64,000 bases of DNA from positions 1 through 64,000 of the forward strand of contig NZ_CANLZX010000020.1 in assembly GCF_947495675.1 (NCBI RefSeq). The letters run 5' to 3'. The notes under the pieces are model-generated. The model was not told the DNA's origin. It searched no databases and was given only the letters and a program-made list of their open reading frames with translations. The stretch is from an uncultured Algibacter sp. (lineage in GTDB: Bacteria; Bacteroidota; Bacteroidia; Flavobacteriales; Flavobacteriaceae). Positions 26,198 to 34,120 of this stretch are shown one piece after another. Every line of letters begins with the position of its first letter. Within the stretch, counting starts at the first letter, position 1. The position numbers and the translations under genes are program-made.

Positions 26198-27133
26198 ATG
26201 CAATTAGAAACTTACATTAGCGACTTACTATATAGATATGAGTGTGTTACCATTCCTGATTTTGGTGCTTTTTTAACTAAACGCGTATCTGCAACAATTA
26301 ATAATGAATCAAATACGTTTCATGCGCCAAAAAAAGTAGTGTCTTTTAATGAGCAAATTCAACAAAATGATGGTTTACTTGCCCATTACATTGCCGATGT
26401 AGAAAAAATTCCTTTTGAAGTTGCAAATAGTAAAATTGCAAAACGTGTAAAGCTTTTAAAATCTTATTTAATACAAGGCGAAACACTTACTTTTAAAAAT
26501 ATTGGTGAAATTGTTTTCAATAAAGAAGGTAAAATTTTATTTGAACCTACCTATCACCTCAATTATTTAACCGATTCTTTTGGTTTATCTCAATTTGTAA
26601 CACCAACTGTAACTCGCGAGGTTTACAAAGAAGAAGCAGAAGCAATTGAAAAAATTATTCCAATTGCTGTAACACCTGAAAAACGAAAATCTAAGCCGTA
26701 TTTAAAATATGCTGCTGTTGCTTTAATAGCATTAACATTAGGTGGTTTTGGTGCTTCTAATTATTATGTTAACCAGATTGAAGAACATAATCAATTAGCT
26801 CAAAGAAAAGCTACTCAAGAGTTAGATATTAAAATTCAAGAAGCTACTTTTAATTTAAATCCCATACCTGCAATTACTTTAAATGTAACTAAGCAAACAG
26901 GAAATTACCACATAGTTGCAGGAGCCTTTAGAGTTGAAGAAAACTGCGACAAAAAAGTTAAACAACTAAAACAAGATGGTTTTAGTGCAAGAAAAATTGG
27001 TGCTAATAGATATGGTTTACACCAAGTTGTTTATTCTAGCTACGAAGGGAGACTTGACGCCTTAAAAGCTCTAAGGAATATTAAAAGAACACATAATCGT
27101 GACGCTTGGTTGTTAGTGCAGAAACTAGACTAG
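26198..27133 (+). CDS. HU-like (CCDC81-type) and SPOR domain membrane protein
   Basis: This 311-residue protein starts with two HU-fold, CCDC81-like modules (MQLETYISDLLYRYECVTIP, then DFGAFLTKRVSATI, to about 130). A TM helix at about 183-205 (YAAVALIALTLGGFGASNYY) precedes a C-terminal SPOR domain from about 240 (NYHIVAGAFRVEENCDKKVK). SPOR domains bind peptidoglycan stripped of stem peptides, as at division sites. An in-frame ATG at 26153 exists, but its extra 15 residues are not family-like and overlap the promoter box. It is divergent from dprA, and its 3' end lies 2 bases from the convergent barrel gene. Confidence 0.87.
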   Translation: MQLETYISDLLYRYECVTIPDFGAFLTKRVSATINNESNTFHAPKKVVSFNEQIQQNDGLLAHYIADVEKIPFEVANSKIAKRVKLLKSYLIQGETLTFKNIGEIVFNKEGKILFEPTYHLNYLTDSFGLSQFVTPTVTREVYKEEAEAIEKIIPIAVTPEKRKSKPYLKYAAVALIALTLGGFGASNYYVNQIEEHNQLAQRKATQELDIKIQEATFNLNPIPAITLNVTKQTGNYHIVAGAFRVEENCDKKVKQLKQDGFSARKIGANRYGLHQVVYSSYEGRLDALKALRNIKRTHNRDAWLLVQKLD

Positions 27134-27135
27134 TT

Positions 27136-27615
27136 TTAAAATTTAACACCAACATTAAATTTTAATGGATTAGTATCTATCCTAAAATTTTTAAAAGCCT
27201 TATCCTCAATATTTAAAATAGAATATTGTAAAGAAAACTGCCCAGAAACTAAATCTGAGAACTTATATTCTGAACCCAAATAAATAGAAGCATCTAAGTT
27301 TTTAAAAGCAGAATACTTAGTTGACAACACATTATTATAATTGGTTATTGTACTTAATTGAGCTCCAAATAAAAGATTCCATTTTTCTGAAATATTATAT
27401 CTTAACAAAAAAGGAAACTCCAATCTATTAAATTCATTATGTTTAGTAAAAAGCAAGCCATTTTGCAAACAAAGATTATTTAAAACGGGCGTATTAAAAA
27501 GATAGCCTTTAACAAATAAGTTTTTTTGCATTACGACCTTTTCTACTAATTTCTCTTGAGAGTATAAAGTATTAAAGTGTAGCAAAAAAATTATGAGTGT
27601 TATTACAATTTTCAT
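27136..27615 (-). CDS. Small predicted outer-membrane beta-barrel protein, unknown function
   Basis: This 159-residue protein has a signal peptide (MKIVITLIIFLLHFNTLYSQ) and alternating hydrophobic strands such as EFPFLLRYNISEKWNLLFGA and ASIYLGSEYKFSDLVSG. It ends in LKFNVGVKF, with the terminal phenylalanine typical of barrels inserted by BamA. It is short, compatible with about eight strands. It overlaps the upstream gene by 4 bases and is the last gene of a three-gene unit. No terminator separates it from the convergent SPOR gene 2 bases away. Family not recognised. Confidence 0.68.
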   Translation of the reverse strand: MKIVITLIIFLLHFNTLYSQEKLVEKVVMQKNLFVKGYLFNTPVLNNLCLQNGLLFTKHNEFNRLEFPFLLRYNISEKWNLLFGAQLSTITNYNNVLSTKYSAFKNLDASIYLGSEYKFSDLVSGQFSLQYSILNIEDKAFKNFRIDTNPLKFNVGVKF

Positions 27616-28394
27616 TTATTAAAATATTTCTTAGGGTAAATACTTAAAGAAAAGCCTAAAAAATCTCCCGATTGATCAAATATTCCTTGAAAATCTGGCG
27701 ATAATTCCAAATTTTTAAATTCATAATAACCTTCTCTGAAGGATGTGTGGCTTTTTTTATAAACTACACTTGCTTTTAACATAAATTTTTCTCTTTTAAA
27801 GTAAACACTTGCTTGTAAATGGTTACTTAAATAAAAAAGCTGATAATCATCTATTTCAAAAGCCTCAAACAAGGTAACATCATTTATAGTTAAACTGCTG
27901 GAGCCAGAAATATCATAATGCCAGTAATAGGTTAAACCAACACCTGCACCAATGCCAAAACTAAAACTTCCAGTTTCATAAAATATGTATTCAGCTGTTA
28001 ATGGTAAATAACCGGTTTTATCATGTTCTGTATTGGATAAATCTACATAATTAAAAGAAGTTATGTTTTCCGCTTCCAAAATCGTAATACTTTCCATGTC
28101 CCCAAACCATTGTAATTGTAATTCTGCATTAAAATTCCAATTATTGTATTGGTAAAAGTTATATACAATACCTAAAGCAAACAATTTACTCTTGAAAATT
28201 TCATAATTAACATTTGGATTGTTATTGGGAGATATATTAGCAGAATCAAATATATTATATTGAGTAACAGCACCCCACTTATGATGCTTATTAAAAAGCC
28301 TATTACTATTTTGCGCCTTTACAGATGGATTAATCAAGAAAGTAGTTATGAACAAAATGCTCATAACTACTAATTTTATTTGTGTTTTTACCAT
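27612..28394 (-). CDS. Predicted outer-membrane beta-barrel protein, unknown function
   Basis: This 260-residue protein has a signal peptide (about 1-27, ending VKAQ) and a strand-rich body: ALGIVYNFYQYNNWNFNAEL, FSFGIGAGVGLTYYWHYDI, YLSNHLQASVYFKREKF. The C-terminus GFSLSIYPKKYFNK resembles a last strand but lacks a terminal aromatic. It is overlapped by both neighbours (4 bases downstream, 7 upstream), so the three genes are co-translated. It probably forms a barrel in the outer membrane; the ligand or partner is unknown, but the adjacent lipoprotein is the obvious candidate. Confidence 0.68.
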   Translation of the reverse strand: MVKTQIKLVVMSILFITTFLINPSVKAQNSNRLFNKHHKWGAVTQYNIFDSANISPNNNPNVNYEIFKSKLFALGIVYNFYQYNNWNFNAELQLQWFGDMESITILEAENITSFNYVDLSNTEHDKTGYLPLTAEYIFYETGSFSFGIGAGVGLTYYWHYDISGSSSLTINDVTLFEAFEIDDYQLFYLSNHLQASVYFKREKFMLKASVVYKKSHTSFREGYYEFKNLELSPDFQGIFDQSGDFLGFSLSIYPKKYFNK

Positions 28395-29530
28395 TCTAAG
28401 GTTACTTCTTTTACTATATTGTTGTATAAATAAACTCCCTTAATACCTTCATTTTCTACCTTATGACTATCAAATGATTTGTTCCTCCAATTATATTTTT
28501 GTTTCCTTTTTCTTTTTTTTCCTTTTAACTTGTTAATATAAGTTGGAGAACTACTACAATTATCATCAAATACATTTCCTTCGATACCTACTCCAATATT
28601 AGTACGCCATTTACCCCAGCCAGTAAGTCTTCGCTTTTTATAAGATGTTATTTTTACTTTTCCATTCCATATTAAACTCGGTCTACGAACCTTTATAAGT
28701 GTTCTACAAAATTTCCTAGAACCGCCGCCAATTTCGTCTCTTACTTCCCTACCATACTTACATTCGGTTACAGGTGGGTTATTTATTACCGTAACATTAT
28801 CGTTATTAACAACTGAGGAATCACCATTATTGAAATCAATCAATGCATCATAATCTGAATCATCTATAACTAAATAAGTATCTTCATAAGGTATTGTAAA
28901 AGCAGTTTTTGTACCACTAGATTTACCAAGCTCTTGATTTACAAGATTAAATTCTTCTTTAGTTAATTTTTTTACAATTTTTGTTCCTATTTGTATTTCT
29001 GCTAAGGAATTCATTACTGCAAGCTCGCTTTCATCAAAATCATAAAGTGGGTTAAAACCAGGATCAGTTGTTGGGTCCAAAACATCATTACTTAACCAAG
29101 TTTCCTCCTCTTGAAGATATTTTTTCCTTAAAGATTGTAAACCAAATTGATTTTCAAAATCAGTTAAAGGTTTTTCACTATCAAAACCAAGTTCTTCTTC
29201 TTTTGCATTCAAATCTTCATCATTTAAGTGATCCCATTCTGCTAAAAAGGCATCATCCCAATTTTCTACTTCAACTTCTAAGTCTTCAATATAATTCTTG
29301 TAACTCGTTTCGTTACTGAACACCGCTATACTTGTTCCTGTAAACCCTTGACCTTTTGCAGAATTTTTAGAACTTGTACTTCTACCATAATTAATAACTT
29401 TAATAGGGTCGTTATTCTCAATTTGTACGTCCTCTTTAACGTCAATGCTATCCTTATTACATCCTGTAAAAATAAGTGTACAACAGCACACTATAGCAAA
29501 TAATAAACTTATATTATTGTTAAATTTCAT
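28388..29530 (-). CDS. Large lipoprotein of unknown function
   Basis: This 380-residue protein has a lipoprotein signal with an unusual cysteine run before the lipobox (AIVCCCTLIFTGC, lipidated C24). Residues 95-190 are acidic and helical (VEVENWDDAFLAEWDHLNDE). The C-terminal 130 residues are strongly basic (RRPSLIWNGKVKITSYKKRR, then KLKGKKRKRKQKYNWRNKS) and include three cysteines that could pair. It is first in a three-gene operon with two barrel-like proteins. The charge split suggests binding to an anionic partner such as polysaccharide or DNA, but this is speculation. No family recognised. Confidence 0.65.
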   Translation of the reverse strand: MKFNNNISLLFAIVCCCTLIFTGCNKDSIDVKEDVQIENNDPIKVINYGRSTSSKNSAKGQGFTGTSIAVFSNETSYKNYIEDLEVEVENWDDAFLAEWDHLNDEDLNAKEEELGFDSEKPLTDFENQFGLQSLRKKYLQEEETWLSNDVLDPTTDPGFNPLYDFDESELAVMNSLAEIQIGTKIVKKLTKEEFNLVNQELGKSSGTKTAFTIPYEDTYLVIDDSDYDALIDFNNGDSSVVNNDNVTVINNPPVTECKYGREVRDEIGGGSRKFCRTLIKVRRPSLIWNGKVKITSYKKRRLTGWGKWRTNIGVGIEGNVFDDNCSSSPTYINKLKGKKRKRKQKYNWRNKSFDSHKVENEGIKGVYLYNNIVKEVTLEW

Positions 29531-29623
29531 TTTTATACTTTTTAAAATTGTTACTTTAGGTTTTTTATTGAAAATCTTTTATTTGTCTGTAGAGGCATTT
29601 TCTAACCAAAATTTATTTATACT

Positions 29624-29715
29624 CCTCTAATAGTGTGACTTTTGTTCTATTTCATAGGCATTTGTTTTAAAGTTAATACTCGGAATATTTATATTTATTA
29701 ACATGCTATTAGAGG
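29624..29715. repeat. 92-base segment bounded by perfect 10-bp inverted repeats
   Basis: CCTCTAATAG at 29624-29633 and CTATTAGAGG at 29706-29715. It could be a small non-autonomous element, a long-loop RNA stem, or chance. No clear flanking duplication. Confidence 0.3.
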
Positions 29716-29962
29716 TTTATGCCAAAACGCAAAATATTTTATCTTTATGTTTTTAAGACATTAACCGCATGTATTCTCTCTCAAATATGAAAAAAAAAAA
29801 AAATGGTTTATACAACCTTTTCTGTCATAATAAGCGATTTTTCTGTAAATTTTACAATTTCTGCTATGGGTTTCCCGTAAAATGAAAGATTTTGGTTATA
29901 AAATTTATACAATAACCCCACGCTTTATAAAAAAACGTAATCATTAAACCCTAAATTCGTTT

Positions 29963-29970
29963 TACCTTTG
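29963..29970 (+). promoter_or_regulatory. TAnnTTTG box of the thioesterase gene
   Basis: TACCTTTG matches the -7 consensus and implies a leader of about 13 bases before ATG 29989. It also overlaps a TTG that could extend the frame by seven codons, arguing against that start. No good -33 TTTG is visible. Confidence 0.4.
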
Positions 29971-29988
29971 CCACATCAAAATTTTAAG

Positions 29989-30498
29989 ATGAAAGCAAAA
30001 ACACCCGAGCAATCTAAAACAACACTTACAGATATGGTTTTACCTGGTGAAACCAATCCTTTAAACAACTTATTTGGAGGTGAATTATTAGCGCGCATGG
30101 ATCGTGCTGCAAGTATAGCTGCCAGACGCCATTCCAGACGTATTGTGGTAACCGCGTCAGTAAATCACGTAGCTTTTAATAGAGCCGTCCCATTAGGAAG
30201 TGTTGTAACTGTTGAAGCTAAAGTGTCTCGCGCCTTCAACACATCTATGGAAATTTATATAGATGTTTGGATGGAAGACCGCGAATCTGGCGCCAAAACA
30301 AAAGCAAACGAAGCTATTTATACCTTTGTAGCAGTAGACGAAACTGGGCGCCCCGTAAAGGTACCTGAAGTAATTCCTGAAACAGATCTTGAAATTGCAC
30401 GTTTCGAAGCCGCATTGCGTAGAAAACAATTAAGCCTTTTACTAGCAGGAAAAATAAAACCAAACGATGCTACCGAGTTAAAAGCGTTGTTCGATTAA
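29989..30498 (+). CDS. Acyl-CoA thioesterase (hotdog fold, YciA/BFIT type)
   Basis: This 169-residue hotdog-fold enzyme hydrolyses acyl-CoA to free fatty acid and CoA. The family signature NPLNNLFGGELLARMDRAAS near residue 24 carries the catalytic and CoA-contact residues; TASVNHVAFNRAVPLGSVV and a C-terminal lysine-rich helix follow. The frame can be extended to TTG 29968, but that overlaps the promoter box, so ATG 29989 is chosen. It stands alone. Downstream is a GC-rich structured repeat rather than a simple terminator. Chain-length preference is not readable. Confidence 0.9.
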   Translation: MKAKTPEQSKTTLTDMVLPGETNPLNNLFGGELLARMDRAASIAARRHSRRIVVTASVNHVAFNRAVPLGSVVTVEAKVSRAFNTSMEIYIDVWMEDRESGAKTKANEAIYTFVAVDETGRPVKVPEVIPETDLEIARFEAALRRKQLSLLLAGKIKPNDATELKALFD

Positions 30499-30508
30499 TA
30501 TCTTATTT

Positions 30509-30598
30509 AGGGCGTTACCACAAGGGTCGGGCTTTTACTACTCGCTCCCTCCTAAAAAGTCGGGGAGCTCAAACAGGCCGTTCAATCCCTAACGCGGG
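30509..30598 (+). repeat. GC-rich structured intergenic repeat element
   Basis: This block of about 90 bases stands out from the AT-rich surroundings. It begins AGGGCGTTACCAC and ends TCCCTAACGC. GCGTTA (30512-30517) pairs with TAACGC (30590-30595), AGGG with CCCT, and inside GCTCCC (30544-30549) pairs with GGGAGC (30563-30568). I recall similar GCGTT...TCCCTAACGC segments scattered between genes in Bacteroidota genomes. It may be a REP-like element. It sits between convergent genes. Confidence 0.6.
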
Positions 30599-30658
30599 TG
30601 CAGAACTTGAAATACCGTTTTAGTTTTAATATAAGAGATTCCAGCTTTAGCAGAAATT

Positions 30659-31888
30659 TTACATTTTATAAATCCAACTCGCTGGGTTTTCTGTAGATGT
30701 CCCTTTAGATAAGGTAAAACTTAAAATCGTTTCACCGTTTGATGGATTTGTGAAAACCTCACCAATAACCTGTTTCGTTTTAACTTTATCACCCTTTTTT
30801 ACATACACCTGAGAAAGGTTTCTGTAAAGCGTTAAATAATTACCATGGCGAATCATAACAATAGGATTCACGTTTTTCATTTTTAAAATCTCACTCACTT
30901 CTCCATCAAAAACCGCTCTAGCTTTTGCGCCTTTTTCAGTAGCAATACGCACACCATTACTTTTAATGGTTAAAGATCTATCAATTGGGTGCGGTTGAGT
31001 ACCATAACCTAAACGAACAAAACCCTTCTCTACAGGCCAAGGTAACTTCCCTTTGTTTGATATAAAGTTTGATGCTAATACTTTTTCTTCAGCAGTTAAA
31101 GCAAATGATTTAGAACTTGTTTTATTACCTGCTTTTTTATTAGATTTTGCAATTGCAGCCTTAATAATACGATCTATTTCTCTATCAATTTTATCTGCTT
31201 CGCGTTGCTTTTGTTTTATTTGTGAAGCGTATTTAGACAAGTTCTTTTTAATTGAAGCCATGAGTGTTTCATGCTGTTTACGCTCTGTTTCTAAAGATTT
31301 TTGAACCACTCTGTTTTCTGCAATCAATTTCTTTTTATCTTCTTGCTGTTTTAATAAGTTGGCATTTATTTTTTGTAGCTCTACTGTTTTAGCCTTTATA
31401 ATCTCACCTTGTTGCTTTTGGTGGTCTGAATATTGTTTGATATACTGCAAGCGTTTATAAGCTTGCTTAAAATTGTTTGAAGACAACAAAAACATGATTC
31501 TACTCTGTTGGTTTTTGCTTTTATAAGACTTTACCACCATAGCAGCATAATCTTCTTTTAACTGCTTTAATTCGGTTCTTAAATTCGTTATTTTGTTTTG
31601 GTTCGATCTTATTTCGCGAGTTAATAAATTAGCTTGTTGATTTGTTACTTTAATTAAGTTAGATAATACACTAATTTTATAATTAAAGTCTTCAATTAAT
31701 GAGAGTTCAGATTTTGCTTTTGATTTGTTTTCGTCTCTTAATTCATTAATTTTTTGAATTTCTCTTCGCAGTTCTTGCCTACGGGATTCTAATTGTTTTT
31801 GTTTATCGCTTTGCGAAAAAGACAAACTACTGCACAACAGAAACCCTAGAATGAATATAAGTTTATATGTATAGGTATACATTGTCAT
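30659..31888 (-). CDS. EnvC-like murein hydrolase activator (coiled coil plus degenerate LytM)
   Basis: This 409-residue exported protein has a signal peptide (to about 25, SLSFSQ), a long coiled coil at about 26-245 rich in K, Q and E, and a C-terminal M23/LytM domain from about 275. The zinc-binding residues are absent: SNGVRIATEKG lacks the usual HxGxD, and IRHGNYLTLYRNL has YRN where HxH is expected. This fits EnvC, which activates amidases at the septum rather than cutting murein itself. The start ATG directly follows the stop of the DUF4292 gene. It is last in the flippase-dut-nucleotidyltransferase-TPR-DUF4292 series. Confidence 0.87.
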   Translation of the reverse strand: MTMYTYTYKLIFILGFLLCSSLSFSQSDKQKQLESRRQELRREIQKINELRDENKSKAKSELSLIEDFNYKISVLSNLIKVTNQQANLLTREIRSNQNKITNLRTELKQLKEDYAAMVVKSYKSKNQQSRIMFLLSSNNFKQAYKRLQYIKQYSDHQKQQGEIIKAKTVELQKINANLLKQQEDKKKLIAENRVVQKSLETERKQHETLMASIKKNLSKYASQIKQKQREADKIDREIDRIIKAAIAKSNKKAGNKTSSKSFALTAEEKVLASNFISNKGKLPWPVEKGFVRLGYGTQPHPIDRSLTIKSNGVRIATEKGAKARAVFDGEVSEILKMKNVNPIVMIRHGNYLTLYRNLSQVYVKKGDKVKTKQVIGEVFTNPSNGETILSFTLSKGTSTENPASWIYKM

Positions 31889-32656
31889 TTAAAGTTCTAT
31901 TTCTTTAAAACCAGATGGTATTTTAAAAGGAAAACGTAAATCTTCATTTAAAGAAACATTCTTCATTTCTAATTCAACAACCATTTCTTCTTGCGCCTCT
32001 ACAGCAATTACTTTTATACGTTCTGGTATAATTTGTTTTTCAACATCCTGATATGTTAAATAATCAATTTGTAAATGTCTAAATTCTTTAGGTTGCGAAA
32101 TTTGTTGCGATTTTACCTTAAAATTTGATGGGTCTAATAAGAAGAATATTTCAAATAAATCGCGTTGATTTTTTGGTTGCACTATATAAGAACCATCTCC
32201 AACCGATGTTTTATATTCACTTGAATTTATATTGTAAATAGTTTCTCCTAATAATAAATTTTGAACTTTATTAAAGTCTAATTCTGTTCCTAATAAATCA
32301 CTTAAATACTTATAATCACCATCAAAATAAGTTTTATCTAACTTGTTATAAAAACTAACTTTTTCTGGCGTAACTAAAGCTCTAATTACAGAAAATGTAG
32401 CGTTTATCCAGAGCACCTCATCTTTCTTAGATCTAAAATTAACAGAATGTGATTGTGTTTTTCCTTTTTTGGTATAAGTGATTTTAAGTCTAGATTGTAA
32501 TGTTTTAAAATCTGCAGCTTGTTTTGCATTTTCTTTTATTAATTGTCTTGTAGACAAATTATAGTCTGCTTCATTACTGCTAATTGTTTTTGCCGATTTG
32601 CAATTAAACAAGAATGTAACAATTAAAACGAAAATAATTTTTGAAGAAGTATGCAT
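31889..32656 (-). CDS. DUF4292 lipoprotein
   Basis: This 255-residue lipoprotein (C19 in VTFLFNC) has the DUF4292 pattern, a LolA/LolB-like half-barrel expected to bind a lipid or hydrophobic ligand. Seen strands include LQSRLKITYTKKGKTQSHSV, NFRSKKDEVLWINATF and LDPSNFKVKSQQIS. It overlaps the TPR gene by one base (TAATG at 32656) and abuts the EnvC-like gene, so the three are translationally linked. Envelope maintenance is a reasonable inference. Precise function is unknown. Confidence 0.8.
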   Translation of the reverse strand: MHTSSKIIFVLIVTFLFNCKSAKTISSNEADYNLSTRQLIKENAKQAADFKTLQSRLKITYTKKGKTQSHSVNFRSKKDEVLWINATFSVIRALVTPEKVSFYNKLDKTYFDGDYKYLSDLLGTELDFNKVQNLLLGETIYNINSSEYKTSVGDGSYIVQPKNQRDLFEIFFLLDPSNFKVKSQQISQPKEFRHLQIDYLTYQDVEKQIIPERIKVIAVEAQEEMVVELEMKNVSLNEDLRFPFKIPSGFKEIEL

Positions 32657-34017
32657 TAATTTTTGGGGTGTATTTGTTTTGCCTTTTCACTAAACGTTTT
32701 TGCTTTAATAGTATTGTTTAGTAGAGTATAAGCTTTACTTATTTGATTGTAAAAATCGGCTTCCATTTTTGTATCATCTATAATATAATCCAAACCTGTT
32801 TCAAGAGAACTAATAGCTTCTTTTGGTTCTTTTAATTGATTTAAAGCTACCCCATTTATTAAATATAATACGGGTTGAGATGGGTATATTTCAAGTGCTT
32901 CTGTACTCTTTTCTTTTGCCAAATTATATTTTTCTAAATCTATGTACAGCAACATAACATTGCGTAAAAAACGGAAGTTATTGGGTTCAAGTTTTAAAGC
33001 TTCTTCAAAATACTCTAAAGCCTTTACTTTATTATTTTTTGTCAAATAATATTGTCCTAATTCTTCAAAAGACTTACTGTTATCTGCATTACCAACTAAA
33101 GCTGTTGCTTCAACTAAATCTGTTTCATACTGTGGATTGTCTTTTACAAACTCTACAAAATCAGAAAGTACTTTTAATTTGGCTTCAGGCTTTATTTCTG
33201 TACTTTTAACAACTATTTTCATTGATTCAATAGCTTTTTCTGCAGCAGCATCGTCTAAATAAAATTTATATAAAGCTAAGTGTACTAATTGTGAATTCGG
33301 ATTAATTCTTAGAAGCTCTTTAGCTGTTTTAAAGGCTTTTTCTTTGTCATTATTTTCGCTATAACGAAAAATAAGTGCCAGATAATTTGATTCCTTTTCT
33401 GGGTTATTTTCAACACGTGTTTCTAAATTTTCTATTTGGTCTTTTTTACGACCAGTAGCTTCGTAAATTCTATTTCGCTTAACATCTCTACTAACTGAAA
33501 TTCCAAATTGAGTATCTAAATCGTCTAAAATCTCTAAGGCTTGGTCATATTTTTTCATTTTCATATAAAGTGAAGCCAAATCTTCTTTATAATCTGGATG
33601 AAATTTAACAAGTTGCTTTACCGTTTTTAGGGCTTTGTCGTTTTCATTTTGTGATATATAATACCCGTAGAGTTCATCTAAAAACCATTCATTATCTGGG
33701 TCTTTATCTACTGCTTTTTTAAATGCTTCTTCTGCAGCTCCAAAATTTTTAAGTTTATTAAAGCTTTTGCCTAATTCAAAATATAAAACAGGAATAGAAT
33801 TATCAATCTCTATAGCTTTTTGTAAAGCTTCAGCAGCTCTATCATAATTTTCAATTCCTTTTTGTTTTAATGCTTCGTAAAACAACTCTTGGAATTTATC
33901 TTCATTATCACCTAAATCATCATCTGGTGTTTTATTAAAATCTACTTGTGCATAGTGTAAATGCGGAAACAAAAGAGTTCCGAATAGAAAAAATAATATG
34001 TAGATGTTTTTTTTCAT
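32656..34017 (-). CDS. Exported tetratricopeptide repeat protein
   Basis: This 453-residue protein has a signal peptide (IYILFFLFGTLLFPHLHYAQ) and at least eight TPR units, for example YDRAAEALQKAIEIDNSIPV, FGAAEEAFKKAVDKDPDNEW and VKALEYFEEALKLEPNN. TPR solenoids bind peptides or proteins, so it likely scaffolds a periplasmic complex. Its stop overlaps the start of the DUF4292 lipoprotein by one base, and the EnvC-like gene follows, suggesting a shared envelope role. It starts 103 bases after the nucleotidyltransferase gene. Confidence 0.85.
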   Translation of the reverse strand: MKKNIYILFFLFGTLLFPHLHYAQVDFNKTPDDDLGDNEDKFQELFYEALKQKGIENYDRAAEALQKAIEIDNSIPVLYFELGKSFNKLKNFGAAEEAFKKAVDKDPDNEWFLDELYGYYISQNENDKALKTVKQLVKFHPDYKEDLASLYMKMKKYDQALEILDDLDTQFGISVSRDVKRNRIYEATGRKKDQIENLETRVENNPEKESNYLALIFRYSENNDKEKAFKTAKELLRINPNSQLVHLALYKFYLDDAAAEKAIESMKIVVKSTEIKPEAKLKVLSDFVEFVKDNPQYETDLVEATALVGNADNSKSFEELGQYYLTKNNKVKALEYFEEALKLEPNNFRFLRNVMLLYIDLEKYNLAKEKSTEALEIYPSQPVLYLINGVALNQLKEPKEAISSLETGLDYIIDDTKMEADFYNQISKAYTLLNNTIKAKTFSEKAKQIHPKN

Positions 34018-34120
34018 TGATTATTTTAATATTCCTCTGTATTAGTTATGCAAATTAGATTCAAATAGTGTTCCAAATTTAATGAGATTTTGATACACGT
34101 TTGGAAAAACAAATTGAAGC

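Larger units (their letters stand above)
29531..29988. other. 458-base divergent spacer
   Basis: It holds a 10-bp inverted repeat bounding 29624-29715, a run of 14 A at 29790-29803 and the thioesterase promoter box near 29963. No convincing ORF was found. Confidence 0.5.
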
